From Guillardia theta CCMP2712 (lineage: Eukaryota > Cryptophyceae > Pyrenomonadales > Geminigeraceae), in NCBI RefSeq assembly GCF_000315625.1, contig NW_005434630.1:192559-256558 (forward strand): DNA of 64,000 bases. Reading direction: 5' to 3'. A model generated the notes under the pieces. It was given only the letters and a program-made list of their open reading frames with translations. It did not search any database and was not told where the DNA came from. Every line of letters starts with the position of its first letter. Position 1 is the stretch's first letter. Of this stretch, positions 34,443 through 45,273 are shown piece by piece. Made by a program: the position numbers and the translations under genes.

Positions 34443-34717
34443 TCTCACTTTCCTCCAGCTGTGCTGCGTGCCCTCGGGGTTCCTTCACAGACTCGATCGC
34501 CAGCTCCAGCTGCCAGCTCTGCCCCCCCGGCCTCTTCGCGGGTCAGGACGGGACGTCTTCCTGCTCAGAGTGCCCGACAAACAGTTTCACATCCGTGGCG
34601 GGAAGCAGCAGCTGCCAGCGGTGTCGTCCTGGACTTGGAACAGAAACAGCTTCCTCTACAAGTTGCTCCCTCCTGTGCCTGACAACTGTTTGGAGGAACA
34701 TGACAATGTATGTATAA
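29308..34717 (+). CDS. Giant Cys-rich type II membrane protein with ephrin-receptor-like (GCC2/GCC3) repeats
   Basis: The start ATG 29308 (MARSAKSAMGED) gives a cytosolic tail and one membrane segment at residues 86-106 (FWALLFIVTVCLILSVIFAF). Directly after it is a DUF4215-like Cys repeat, CGNGVVEAGEACDDANLDDL-DGC. Dozens of units of the form C-x2-CPxGxFxxxxGxxxC follow, the GCC2/GCC3 or Eph-receptor-like module, also found in large protist surface proteins. The first block is open from 29308 to 30918. Between 30.9 and 32.5 kb the same pattern continues in short exons, then a long open block runs 32482-34269. The exon at 34455-34717 joins after an intron carrying a CTGCTC array and ends in VWRNMTMYV. 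It is extracellular or luminal by topology. No second membrane anchor was seen. Ligands are unknown. Confidence 0.8.
34344..34441. repeat. (CTGCTC)n hexamer microsatellite, intronic
   Basis: About 15 CTGCTC units occur in the last intron of the Cys-rich membrane-protein gene, shortly before the acceptor (TTCCTCCAG). The transcript-strand unit is the same as in the MnmE intron array at 13.96 kb. Confidence 0.92.
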
Positions 34718-34951
34718 TGAGTAACTCTCTCACCAGCCATGAGATGAGACAAGATGTAGTGAATGTATTGGGATGTAAAGGTGTTTCAAATTGTTTGTCA
34801 TTCGCCTGTTTCCCTCATCAATGACCAAATCCGAAAGATTGTGATACAAGTATACAGAACAAGGAACTTGAAGCTATTCTACTGACTCGTTGCCGTCCAT
34901 TTTGAATCCTTCATTTAACCTTTTAAATCTATTGCTATTACACACTCGTAA

Positions 34952-37900
34952 TCAGCGAATCTTGTCTCCGAAAATTTCATCCAGGGGAAAAGGCTTACCC
35001 TTGACATATCGTCTGACCTTCTGCAGAACAAGGAATTATCGGCGGTATTATAAATATGGAGATGAAGGAAGGAGAGGGAGAGGGAGAGGGAGAGGGAGAA
35101 GGAGAGGGAGAGGGAGAGGGAGAGGGAGAGGGAGAGGGAGAGGGAGAGGGAGAGGGAGAGGGAGAGGGAGAGAGAAGAGAGAGAGAGAGAAGGGGAAAGA
35201 AGAAACAAGTCCAGCAGGGCAAGGAGAAGAGAGAAAGATTGTCACTGTCTCATCGCTGTTGTCGAAGTATTCATAATCCGCTTCAGACAACTCTGAATCA
35301 TATTCCTCATTCTTCGCTATCGTTGGATCCTCTCGTTCCTCGATGGCTCTGTATATAACCTGAGAAGCGAAAGTCACTCAACGTAATCTTGCAAGGAAGC
35401 ACCAACGTCAAAGTCCCTCGTCCCGGACGCCACCAAGTCGTTCGCGAGCTTGACGATCTCCGGCTGGGCAACGTGAGTGGCAGAGGAGGAGGAGGGAGAT
35501 AGTGCGCACGTATTCTTTCTCAGCTTGCTCCATTGTCTCGGGCATCGTCCAATTTTTGAGCCCATCGTCACACAAGGCCGGCCACCATCGAGGCCAATCG
35601 CTTCCAACCTGATCCAAGAAGCCTCATTCACCGCGAGCACCTTTCATCGCTCCCTCCTCTCTCATCGCTTCTGCCTGCACCTGCTTCTTGAGATGCTCCT
35701 TGAGAATCGACAAGATGGTCGTGAAGTTGTTCGGAGGGTCCACGAGCTGCCGGTAGGCTGCGATCTCTATCGCCGTCCTGTTCCTGCATTGACTTCCACG
35801 TCAGAGCTTCCAGAAACCTCTCGTCTCCGAGTCACCGCACGTCAACCATGGTGACGTTTGCGCCGAGCTGGCAAAGGGTTCTGACACACTCGATGTGGCC
35901 CATCATGGAAGCCCAATGAAGCGCCGTCATGTTGTATCTGATGTGCACTTGAGGTCAAGAGAGCCAACAACGTCTCACAGAAATACTGCAGGTTCCATTT
36001 CTTGCGAGATTCTTCATCGCTCTTGGGCTTCCTCCACTGATCGAAAAGGCTACAACGAAGGTTCATACATGATCATCCTGTTTTGCATCACAATTCGATG
36101 CTCACGATTCTTCACAAAATAGCCTTCCTTTCTTCGTCATAGAGTCCAAAGCATTGATCTCAGCCCCCAGTTCCACCTGCCATTGAGTCATCGGCAGGTT
36201 TAACCTTTTCAAATGTTGACCAGCTTCAACAAGGTGGGTACACTGCCCATGGCCGCGGCCCAATGCCTTTCAATGCGTTAGTCTCGAGCTAGACTATGTG
36301 GAGAGCGATTACAAGGGAGGCCAAACCATGCACAGCAAACAGTCCTTCAAGTGACATGTGAGCTCATTTCAGAGGCACCCTTCTCTCTTACATCGTACTT
36401 CCCAGCGTCCTCTTGGTACTCTGAACTCTCCTCCGAGTGCTCATAAAACTTGTAGAACGGCATCGGCAGGTTGATGTCTGCTCCAGAAGCAATGGTCTCC
36501 TCGATCTTCCAGCCATGAATCAGCATCGCAAGTCTCCAATGTTGAAAACTAAGACACCCGCGGCAAATCGTCAACTTGGACCGCCTGACGGAGTTGAATG
36601 TTGAGCGACACCTGCCCAGTACCCCTCATACTCCCTACTCAAGGTCATGCCCGGCGAGCGGTCACCTGCTCCTCAGTGAGGTTGACATGTGCTGTATGGA
36701 GGGTGTAGAAACGCGGGTCCATGCGGCTGAAAGAAAGAGAGTATCAAAATCCCAACTCAAGACCACCAGGATGTTTGAGCACCCCACGTCGGCATTGAAT
36801 CCCGGGGTCCAGAACTTTGTGGAGAGGTATTCCTGCATGCAGCGCTCAGATCATACGCTTGCAGTTCGAGCTCTTCTGCCTTGAGTCTCTCGTTCTGTTC
36901 CCACGTGAATCCGTCCCTGCATGTCCGGGTCAGGGGAGGGGACCGTTGCAAGGGCCGAGGTACATGTTGTCAGTGAACTCTCGGAGAGAATCGGCCAGAG
37001 AGACAGAGTTGTATGTGTTTGAAGTCCTGTATGAAGCACATCAGCTCTGATGTTTTCGACATGCACTTGTATGGCAACATTTTGGCTTCGGTGGAAGCGT
37101 GCTCCTGAAAACAAACTTGTCAGGTTGGACTACGGGGCGTGTAGAAAGAGCAGACCATTCGCAATTTCTTCAATATTGACCTGACAGGACAAAGGTCAGG
37201 CTGTCAATCACAACTTCAACGGTCTCAGAAATATCTCTGCTTACTCTGAGGAATCTGAATCACGTTCCTTTCCTAGTAAACTTTGAACAGAACAATAAGT
37301 GAAACTACAATGTGCTTCAGTCTTTCATACTTCGTCTCCAACCGAGACTGGAAGTCGGTCCATAGTTCATCCAAGTCCTCCCTCGTATGTTCATCTGTCT
37401 GGATGATCGGCTTGGAAGGGTCTTCCTTGAAAGCGCTGTACCGCATCGACTCATTCGCCGGTGCACTTCGCCGCACCTCCTCTACAGCCTCGACGAGCTC
37501 TCTTTCTCTCTCGCTGACAAACGACCTTCTGCTCCTGTAAATACTTGAGAAGAGAGATGTTTCTTGATCTGAAGGAGAATGATTCAACGTGACAAAGAAA
37601 GAGAATGAAAGGTTTCACCACCGTCGTTTCGATGTTCGCTTTGACTCCCCTTCCTCCCCAACGCCCGGAAGGTTGAAGATCCTTCGTCAACAAGCCGAGA
37701 AAGCTTGTCAATTCTTGACATGGGGTTGACAATAGAGTCGCTCCCTTCAACTGCTTTCCTGCAGCGCAAGCTTCAGAACACAGCAGGTTTTCAGACTGGT
37801 CACTTCAAACCTGAGGCTGTCTAATTTCTTCGAGTTGGTTTCTGAAACGAAATATCCGGCAGAATCTGTATTTCTACGCTACTTTAAGCAATGTAGACGT

Positions 37901-38410
37901 ATACGTGCTTGATCAAACCTCACTGTTTCCATATCAATATCAACAGAGCTCCTCCCCGTAAACGTATTCGATTGAGCAGGATTCGCCGAGGGGAATACAG
38001 CTACATGGGTTTTGATTTCAGTAAGAAAACCGAGCTTGTGTTTCGAGACCTTGTTCTCCTTCCTCTGCTGTCTCTTCATGCTCTTGTATCGTTTTCTTTT
38101 GTCTCTGCTTTCGATTCACTCTGACGTACTGCCTTCTTTGAAGTCAATGTCTTGGTAATCGATCAAACCGCAAACCTGGTACTCTTCGTTGTTGAAGCTG
38201 AGTGATACAGTCAAACTATGCATGCCAGCAGCTTATCTCATCCTTACCACTCTCTTCTTCGCCTCCTCGAAGGCATTGGAAACGACAACTGCAGTTCTCT
38301 TCCAGAAGCTTGCTCAAGCTCCCATCGTGAACATTGTGGCATTGAAGCGGAAGCAGGCTTCCAAGGCACATGAGCAGGAGCAAGATCAAACCAAAACTTG
38401 TGAAAGTCAT
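34952..38410 (-). CDS. Signal-peptide, LRGG-motif ankyrin-repeat protein
   Basis: The first exon (38410 downward) reads [20 protein letters not shown], a signal peptide, then [13 protein letters not shown]. Numerous short exons follow. Those at 37.3-37.6 kb are charged and helical ([21 protein letters not shown]). Ankyrin-like repeats are seen at 36.2-36.6 kb ([36 protein letters not shown]) and at 35.8-36.0 kb ([20 protein letters not shown], then [12 protein letters not shown]), with [14 protein letters not shown] after. The C-terminal part contains [20 protein letters not shown] and an acidic segment ([17 protein letters not shown]). After an intron containing the GAGAGG array, two tiny exons (KVRRYVKD, KIR) end at TGA 34952-34954. 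Not every exon is resolved, and part of 36.6-38.2 kb could belong to another transcript. Function unknown. Confidence 0.6.
35066..35172. repeat. (GAGAGG)n hexamer microsatellite
   Basis: About 17 units of GGGAGA with one GAAGGA interruption. It lies between the acidic exon and the last small exons of the minus-strand ankyrin gene, and so is intronic in the proposed model. Confidence 0.9.
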
Positions 38411-38712
38411 CGGAATGACGTGATCTTCGACGTGCTCTCAGCCATGGTGCTCTTGTCCTGCCATATTCTCCGCTACTGCCCTCGTTGTCGCTCTCGCCGC
38501 CTCCATTACATCAGGAGATGCATGGGATGGATCCGGTGGGGTTAGTACATTTTAGGGGTGTAAGCATGAGAGCGGTGGGTGGTCGCTCCTGTAGTAGAGA
38601 TATGGGGGGTCATTCATAAGATATCAGACTCTTGAGAAAGGGGGTAGGGTACTCCAGGAAGATGAGTTAGATAGGGGGGTAGCGGGTGGGGGGTGGGCGG
38701 CATGTTGGAACT
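38411..38712. promoter_or_regulatory. Shared spacer of two head-to-head ankyrin genes with G-runs
   Basis: 302 nt between divergent starts. G-runs cluster at 38550-38700: GGTGGGTGGTCGC, ATGGGGGGTC, GGGGGTAGGGTACTCC, GGGGGGTAGCGGGTGGGGGG. These are the same GGGGTA/GGGTACT words as at 10.5, 40.9 and 56 kb. Bidirectional promoter use is inferred. Confidence 0.5.
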
Positions 38713-40622
38713 ATGGTGATGCGGCTGCTGATAGCGGCGATAGTGGGGACGCTAGTGAAGGTGAGGACGGGAGAAGGAGGCGTCGAGCACGAGAGCCATG
38801 CTCATGTGCTTCTTGCTGCACATGATTGTGTTCCCTTGTTGAGATGGAAAGATGCTACAGCTCAGCAGCAACTCCCACTGCGCGATGGTACAGAGCAAGT
38901 GACGAGGACTTTGAGGCTCAAGGGAGGGAGGATGGATAATCCCCGATCACTCGATAGCGGATATTCCACGCGTCCAACTAAGGAAGAAGTTGAGAAGGCC
39001 AGGAAACAGTTTCTACTCGATCCTGAGATATCATCTCAGAACGACCCAATGGCGAAGATGCACAAGGTTCAGCTTGGAGCTCCCATCAGATCATGACGAG
39101 TCCATTGCAGGAAGATTTCCTCAATTTCTTGGATTATGCTGCTCAGGATCATACAGATGAGATGTTCCTCTATGAAGCCGCAAGTAGGCTCCCGCACGTC
39201 ATCTTCAACACAGTGACAGTTTGATTGTTCAACAGATCTAGGTGATATCGATCAGGTGGAAGCGATTCTGCAAAGCGGTCAAGTAAGTAACTCAACTCAA
39301 CCAGGAATCAGACTAGTACACTGAAAGAGATTATCATCTGCAGGTTTCAATAGACAGCAAGTTTCTGAACCGTACTGCTTTGATGGTGGCTGCTGCTGCG
39401 GGGCACATGAATGTGCTCTGTTTGTTGTTGCAAAATGGGGCAAAAACAGAAATCAGAGACTCCAAGGGGAGGACTGCGTTGCACTTTGCGGTAGAAAAAG
39501 GATATCCGTTAGCCGTTGAGGTCGAGGTGTCTTCTAGCCGCTGAATGTCACTCATCTCATCGCCAGATCTTGTTGCGATGCGGAGCCGACCCAAATGTTT
39601 ATGATTACACCTACAAGCACTTGCCCAACTGCAAGGCAATGGATCTTCACTCTCAATTTGCTCTGCTGATCAATGTTGCTGTTTCTGGTACCCTGCAGCC
39701 AGACTGTGGAATCTCCCCGCTCCACCTTGCAAGAAGGTTTATGCGGAGATCTACTGCTGAAGACCATCCTTTATACGACCCGAGGTTGCGACGGTAAATC
39801 TACCGCGTCCTCTGATTCCCCGTGTAGAGGAGGCGACTCGTACTGGCGGATAGAATGCATGCTTATAGAATGGGGGGCCCACCAGTGGCTTCCAAGAAAC
39901 GGATGGTAACGGAAAGTTTCGACCGCAACGAGGACTGACTGGTTGGCTGCAGGATTCAACATAGCTTCCGCCCATACTGTGAGGACGACACGTTTGACGA
40001 CCTGGTGATTCGACGCCGATGAAACATGGGTTGACGACCTCTCTTGCTAGATATCCGGTCGTGAACCGTCGCAACAAGAGATGAAAGTGATGGGTGAGAA
40101 AGCAAAATGTGACACGAGTCATGTGCTGATGGTTGCCAACAGCCCCGCACCTTTTCCATCCTAGGGTACCATAACTTGGTTCTAATCCTCATTTGTGATG
40201 GTCTCGATCCAGAACATAGCGTTTGAGAAGATGATGAAAGACGGCATCAAAATGTGAATTTCGCCCTTTCTTCATGCAGCAGTGCTCATGATGTTTTGCA
40301 GTGATGATCCAAACCTGGCAGATATATGTGAGACGTACGGATACAAGCCAACAAAACGAGAATTGATGCCTCTGAAAGAAATACTGAAGGCAACAGGCTT
40401 GATCCCATGGCTTTCAAAGCTCACTTTCATTCGGTGCAGGAGCCACAATATGTGAAAGCACAGGAAATAGCGGACGAATTCTACAGGAGGAATGCGAAGT
40501 ACTGGGATAAGAAGAAGAAGAAGAAGAAGAATAAGAATAAGAAGCAAAGTTTTAGTGACAAGAGGCGAAAGCTGAGCAGTTTGAATCGGAAGAAGCGGCC
40601 GAGGAGCTTGACAGAAAAGTAA
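38713..40622 (+). CDS. Signal-peptide, LKGG-motif ankyrin-repeat protein
   Basis: Exon 1 starts MVMRLLIAAIVGTLVKV (signal peptide), and after about 60 residues has TRTLRLKGGRMDNPRS. A donor after KMHK joins to EDFLNFLDYAAQDHTDEMFL, then NLGDIDQVEAILQSGQ, VSIDSKFLNRTALMVAAAAG, HMNVLCLLLQNGAKTEIRDS, KGRTALHFAVEKGYPLAVE and ILLRCGADPNVYDYT: clear ankyrin repeats. A later segment, GISPLHLARR, is also ankyrin-like. Toward 40.3 kb comes DDPNLADICETYGYKP, and the likely last exon has VKAQEIADEFYRRNAKYWDK and a Lys/Asn-rich tail ending at 40622. The splice into that last frame is not resolved. A secretory or plastid location would be unusual for ankyrin repeats and is inferred from the N-terminus only. 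Confidence 0.65.
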
Positions 40623-41008
40623 ACTTCTTGCAAGTTTCCACTATCCGCTATCACACACTGTGCTGAGCTCGGAATTCTGCTGGCCGGGATCAGATCAGCG
40701 CGGCCCCGGTGTACCATTCACACTGTATCCGGGTGACCTGAGGGTGCTGGGCACTGCCGCCCGGCCAACTTCTCAGTGACGATGACTCTTGGCGCCCGGC
40801 TGTACCGTGACGCCACTGCCACCGGCCCAGGTCCGGCCGGGGCCCGGCTTCTCAGGTTATGAGCCTTCGATGGTTAGAGGGTGGGGTTGTGTGCATTTCA
40901 CTACCCCGTTGTTAGTATCGTGCCTTGGGGGTGTGGACCCGGTAAGTAACCGGGGTGAGGTACCAAAGGTTGGGTAGGGGTAGGGGTGATTCACCAAGGG
41001 TCACAGCC
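40623..41008. other. Spacer with GC island followed by GGGGTA motifs
   Basis: A GC-rich island (about 40680-40860: GGCCCCGGTG, GCCGCCCGGCC, GGTCCGGCCGGGGCCCGG) precedes G-runs at 40878-40990 (GGGTGGGG, GGGTAGGGGTAGGGG). The last G-run ends about 20 nt before the next ATG. Confidence 0.55.
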
Positions 41009-43586
41009 ATGGGGAGGCTGGTGGGATGGCGCGCGGCAATTATGGCTGCGTCGGCGGTGGGATTTTTCGCTCTCATGGTGAGAAAAGATCGAAAACAAGA
41101 GTATAATCACGATGAATATGAATGATGTTTTCGTCGCCGACTGATGTTTGCCTTCCTTGTTGTGTATGAAATGTCATGTTCCTTGCAGCGTCGTTGTGAT
41201 ATGGGAGGTTATACGATCATGACAAGAGAAATTTGAGCTTCCTGCAGTGGTTTTATGGAGCTGTGACCATTCGTTGTCCCCAGGCTTACCCCTCTTTCTC
41301 ATCACTTGGTCGAACGGAATTGGAGTACAGTGATCAGGATGCCTTGCAGCAGTACCTGGAGCACACCGGACAAGAGTCAAAACTTGCGCAGATCAATCCA
41401 TCTCTCGCGAAGAGAATACAGCAGCAAAAAAGCTATGTCAGCGGGAGTGAGGCGTCTCGTCCTGGGGGTGACCTTGTTACACGGCTAAAGTCGCTGCATC
41501 TGCACGAGCTGGTAATGATGTTGTTCGTTGTTGTCACATCTTCGATGTCTTCTGTGCTCCTCTTTTCGTCATCCTCTCGCTGACTTGTCTTATTCTCTTT
41601 GCACTCTCCAGGCGAAAACCAAGCAGTCTGAGCGTCATGATGATGCGTCCAATTTCCCCCGACCACAGATGTCGATGAGTTCACACGTTGAGAAGTCGGT
41701 GAATGATGGTTTGAAGGCGGGGAAGGAGGAAACCAGAGCATCTCTCAAGGCCAGAGTAGAGGCGGGTAAGAGAGCATGGTCCAAGCTCCAGGAGCTGTCA
41801 CAGAAACCTTCTTTGTCAGCAAAGTCTCGGAAGTACTTCACTCAGCCTCCACCTCTGATCTATGATACCAGAACCGCAGCAGCAGCGGAGCAGTCACAGT
41901 TAGGCATGCCTAAGACGTCGCCATTGTTCTTTCAGAACGGAGATTCGGCTGCTGCTGGGCAATCTACCCTGATCCAAGCTTCGACTGGTCCGATGTCGAA
42001 GAGCCTTCCGGAATCTCAAAATCAGTATTTTGCTACCAGCGTTGGTCAGGCGGCACCCACAGTGGTTCAGCAGCAAGGTGGGCCCATGATGGCAAACATC
42101 CCTCAGACTCAACCTCAATTCTTTGAGGCTCCGCAAGAGCAGGCTCAAGCTGTTCAGAATGCGAACCAACAGGCTCTGGCTCAGCAACAGCCAAAGTTCT
42201 TCCTCACGCCACAGGGCAAAGTCGTCGAGGTGGTGAATGGCGTACAGCAAGTCCAACAACAGCAGACCCAGATGAACGTTGTGCCAAACGCTCAATCCAC
42301 CAAGCTCTCAGAGGACACAGAGGCACTAGATGGAAGCTTGGGTGTAGTGCATTCGGAGCCGTTGGAGGATCCCACTGTGCAACCAGAGAATCAGTATGTT
42401 GTTGAAGGCACGGCGTTTCCAAAGGATACAACGATCTCGATGCCTGTTGCATATGTTCCAGTTGCGAATGGGCAGCAGGTGGATGTCTCCTCTGGTTCCC
42501 CAATGGGATATGGAGGAGCAACTTCGATGAAGGATGCTTCAGCCAGTACTCAGAGTCTTTATGGGTTGGGAGGGAACGAGGATCCCTTGGAAGGTCAATA
42601 TAAGTTCGGCATTAACATCAAGCCGATTCCTTGTGATGGGCCTATCAAGCATAGTGACACGCCTTTGTGTGTTGCCAAGAAAGCCATGGCCCAGGCGCTT
42701 CAGGCTGAGAAGGATGTGATTGCTGCGCACGAGAAAATTCAGGAGCAGAAGGACCGAATTACTAGGTTGGATCTGAGCTATCATGAGAAATATAATGTGA
42801 GCATCTCACATTTTGCTGAAGAATGTTGTCTTACTTGGATGTCCAGGCTCTGAAGACTCGATTCGAGGCATTGGTGGATGGTCTTCGCAAGCGCGTGGTA
42901 GAGCAGAAACGAAGGCTGTTGGCGGAAAGCCGCCGCATCACCACGGGGGACAACGCAAACTTGCAGAAAGTTGCTCAGGTCAAGGCCTAATCTTACAAGA
43001 ATTTCTTCTATTCGTGATCGTGACGCTGTTTCTGCAGGCGCGGGAGAACGAGATGAGAGACTGGCAGGATCTCAATAGGCGATTGAACCAGCTCTCTGTG
43101 TCGCTCGCTGTCATCAAGAAAGCTCCTGGCCCTCCAGGGCCGCCTGGAAGCATGGGTCCACAGGTAGTGCCGTCCTGCTACAACCACCCGCGGGCAGTCG
43201 GTGACGTGATAGCAGGGGTATCCCGGAGTACCTGGTCCACAAGGAGTGCGAGGACCGCGAGGAGAAGAAGGGGAGCCTGGTCCTACTGGTTTGAGGGGAG
43301 AGAACGGACGACCAGGTAAGAGACAGACATAGAGGGAGGAGGTGCAGCATTGATGGAATCCCGTCAGGTCCCAACGGACGGAGGGGTCCAGCTGGGAACC
43401 CGATCAACATGCAAGGGTAAGCGACAAGTTGATGGTGTAGAGATATGAGACTGAGTTGCGAGCAGCTACGTCAATCCGCAGGGAGCGATCCCTCTTGCAG
43501 ATCCCAACATTCTCGAGAAGTTCGAGGTACCATGTCGTTGCCTGCTGACCGACAAGGAACTGAAGTGTTGTGCCAGAACAACGTGA
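41009..43586 (+). CDS. Collagen-like protein with N-terminal signal/anchor
   Basis: Exon 1 (MGRLVGWRAAIMAASAVGFF, 41009-41077) is a hydrophobic signal or anchor. After an intron comes AYPSFSSLGRTELEYSDQDA. A long Gln/Ala/Pro-rich exon (about 41.6-42.8 kb) with repeated 'QPQFF/QPKFF/NQYFA' blocks follows, then a coiled stretch (ALVDGLRKRVVEQKRRLLAE; WQDLNRRLNQLSVSLAV). The collagen part is split by introns: GPPGPPGSMGP, then YPGVPGPQGVRGPRGEEGEP, GPTGLRGENGRPG, and PNGRRGPAGNP, giving Gly-X-Y triplets. The C-terminal exon ends VPCRCLLTDKELKCCARTT at TGA 43584-43586 and contains four Cys. A coil preceding a triple helix is typical for collagen-like trimers, so an extracellular trimer is inferred. 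Parts of the intron structure between 41.08 and 41.6 kb remain tentative. Confidence 0.8.
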
Positions 43587-43858
43587 ATACGATGGATGAG
43601 TTGCTGAAGCGATTGAATCAGGACAAAAAATGAGCTATGGTCGAAAATTAGCTCCATGACAAACTTTGTGCTGTAAACTAAAAACAAACTCATCTCAGCT
43701 TCGAAAAACAATCTCAGCCATTTATTCTTTGTCTAGCATGAACGGCAAATGGATTTCACGGCATTCCGTTGGGTAAAAAAGATAAACAAACAAAGATAGA
43801 TACAATTTACAACTAGCTGTTTTCGACTTTGGTCGTTACCGCCGATAGGATAGGATGA

Positions 43859-44425
43859 TTAACCAAAGTTCCGATCATCTCCAGCAGCACTGTAGTGAGG
43901 ATCAGCCCAGGACGGGATCTTGTAGTTGGCAAGCTGAGAAGCGCAGTCAGTGAGAGGAAGGGAAGACTTCAAACAGGAACACACCTGGCTCGGTGACATC
44001 CCATCCGGTTTCACCCACATCTACAAGATAAATTACCCTTTCAAGCTCGCCCAAGCAGACATTTGCTGACCTGACGCTGGAATGGACCAAGACTGTGTTG
44101 GTTCATGAGCTGTGAGTAACCCGCCGCCTTGCATCTGGGGAAACGATGAGATTCGTTTGTTGACAAGAGTGGTCAGCACGCAAAAGAAACATCACAATGT
44201 CTATGGTTTCTGTCGATGCTATAAGCACAGAGTTCATGATTATTGTCATAGATTCAATGTGAATGTTGCTTTTGATTCTTGTGATGATGATTTTGATGAT
44301 GAGATGACGATGACAACTCAGATCACCTCATCCTGATAATGATCTACATGTACCATTCACGATCATCTAAGGGGACAGAGGGAAGAACGGAAGGGTCGAT
44401 GTATACTCACGTCCCAGGATGCCAT
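43859..44425 (-). CDS. Small 60-residue protein from four mini-exons, unknown family
   Basis: Four exons (44425-44411, 44127-44071, 44020-43985, 43933-43859) of 15, 57, 36 and 75 nt, all phase 0, with GT-AG sites, join to exactly 60 residues plus TAA. The protein starts MASWDAAGYSQLMNQHSLGP, continues FQRQMWVKPDGMSPSQLA, and ends HYSAAGDDRNFG. It is too short and too split to appear as an ORF. The consistent frame, clean splice sites and protein-like composition support it. Its small size and polar/aromatic composition would suit an accessory subunit of a larger complex, but I do not recognise it. Confidence 0.6.
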
Positions 44426-45273
44426 GATGCTGTGTTCATCCCCATATGGTTCGCCTGCTTGCATCGCGTATGATCCATCGACAGCTTGTGGTACCCGGCG
44501 AACATAGCGGCGCCTCTTGCTTTGTCTATTTCGGGAAATTGGAAGGGTTTCGAGTGAACAGACTCGCCGCCGACAGCCCGGGCCGCCCTGAGTGCCACCG
44601 GGCCGGGGCGGCCCGGGCCCGCTCGACCGTCGGACTCAACGGTTACCGTAGTAGCCTGCCGCCGCGCCGGGCAGTCACTGCCTTTACTCAAAGTTAAGTT
44701 AAAGATCAGTACGAGGACAATCGCCTGCCCGGTGCCAACTCAGTGCCGCAGCGCTGTCCCCCACTGAACCTTCACTTAACAGCGCCGGATATCCGCCGGA
44801 CTCATCGCTGTGGCCGCCGCCGACTCGGCGACTCGCCGAAGGAATGAGACGCATACCGAAATGCACCCGCAATGATGGCCAAGCGAGTCCTTGCCGCAAG
44901 TTCCGGCGCCAGCCACCACAGAAAGCGCAACGCATCCCAGACGGTCCGATCCCGGATCGGACCGTCTGAATATGTTGAAGTTCCCAGTAACCTTCTCTCC
45001 ACAGACGGTGACACAGTCACAGTAGCAGTGACACCCGAAGTAGACAGTGATAGCACCGACTGCAAGTTTCTGTAGCAGTGGTAATAGATATCACGAATGG
45101 TGGCCGCGCAGGAATGATATCAGGATACAGAGAACAAACGGAGGAGATAAGAGATTGGTATAGATGGTCAAGCTTGTTTACTTCAAGCAACCCAGTCTCA
45201 CAGAGACTATACACCTCGTTCTCCTTTCCCTGTCCTGCCAATGCGTGCGGCCCTTCTTCCTCTTCCTCGGTCC
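44426..45273. repeat. GC-rich repeat island with perfect hairpin
   Basis: No gene supported. 44570-44640 is very GC-rich (GGGCCGGGGCGGCCCGGGCC). 44938-44968 is a perfect inverted repeat with two 15-nt arms (CAGACGGTCCGATCC) around a single C. Words such as GGTCCGA and AGTGACAC link it to the other spacer islands. Confidence 0.6.

Noticed and set aside
44570-44970. Transposon terminal repeats
   Set aside because: Only a single hairpin was found; no transposase or paired ends are visible.
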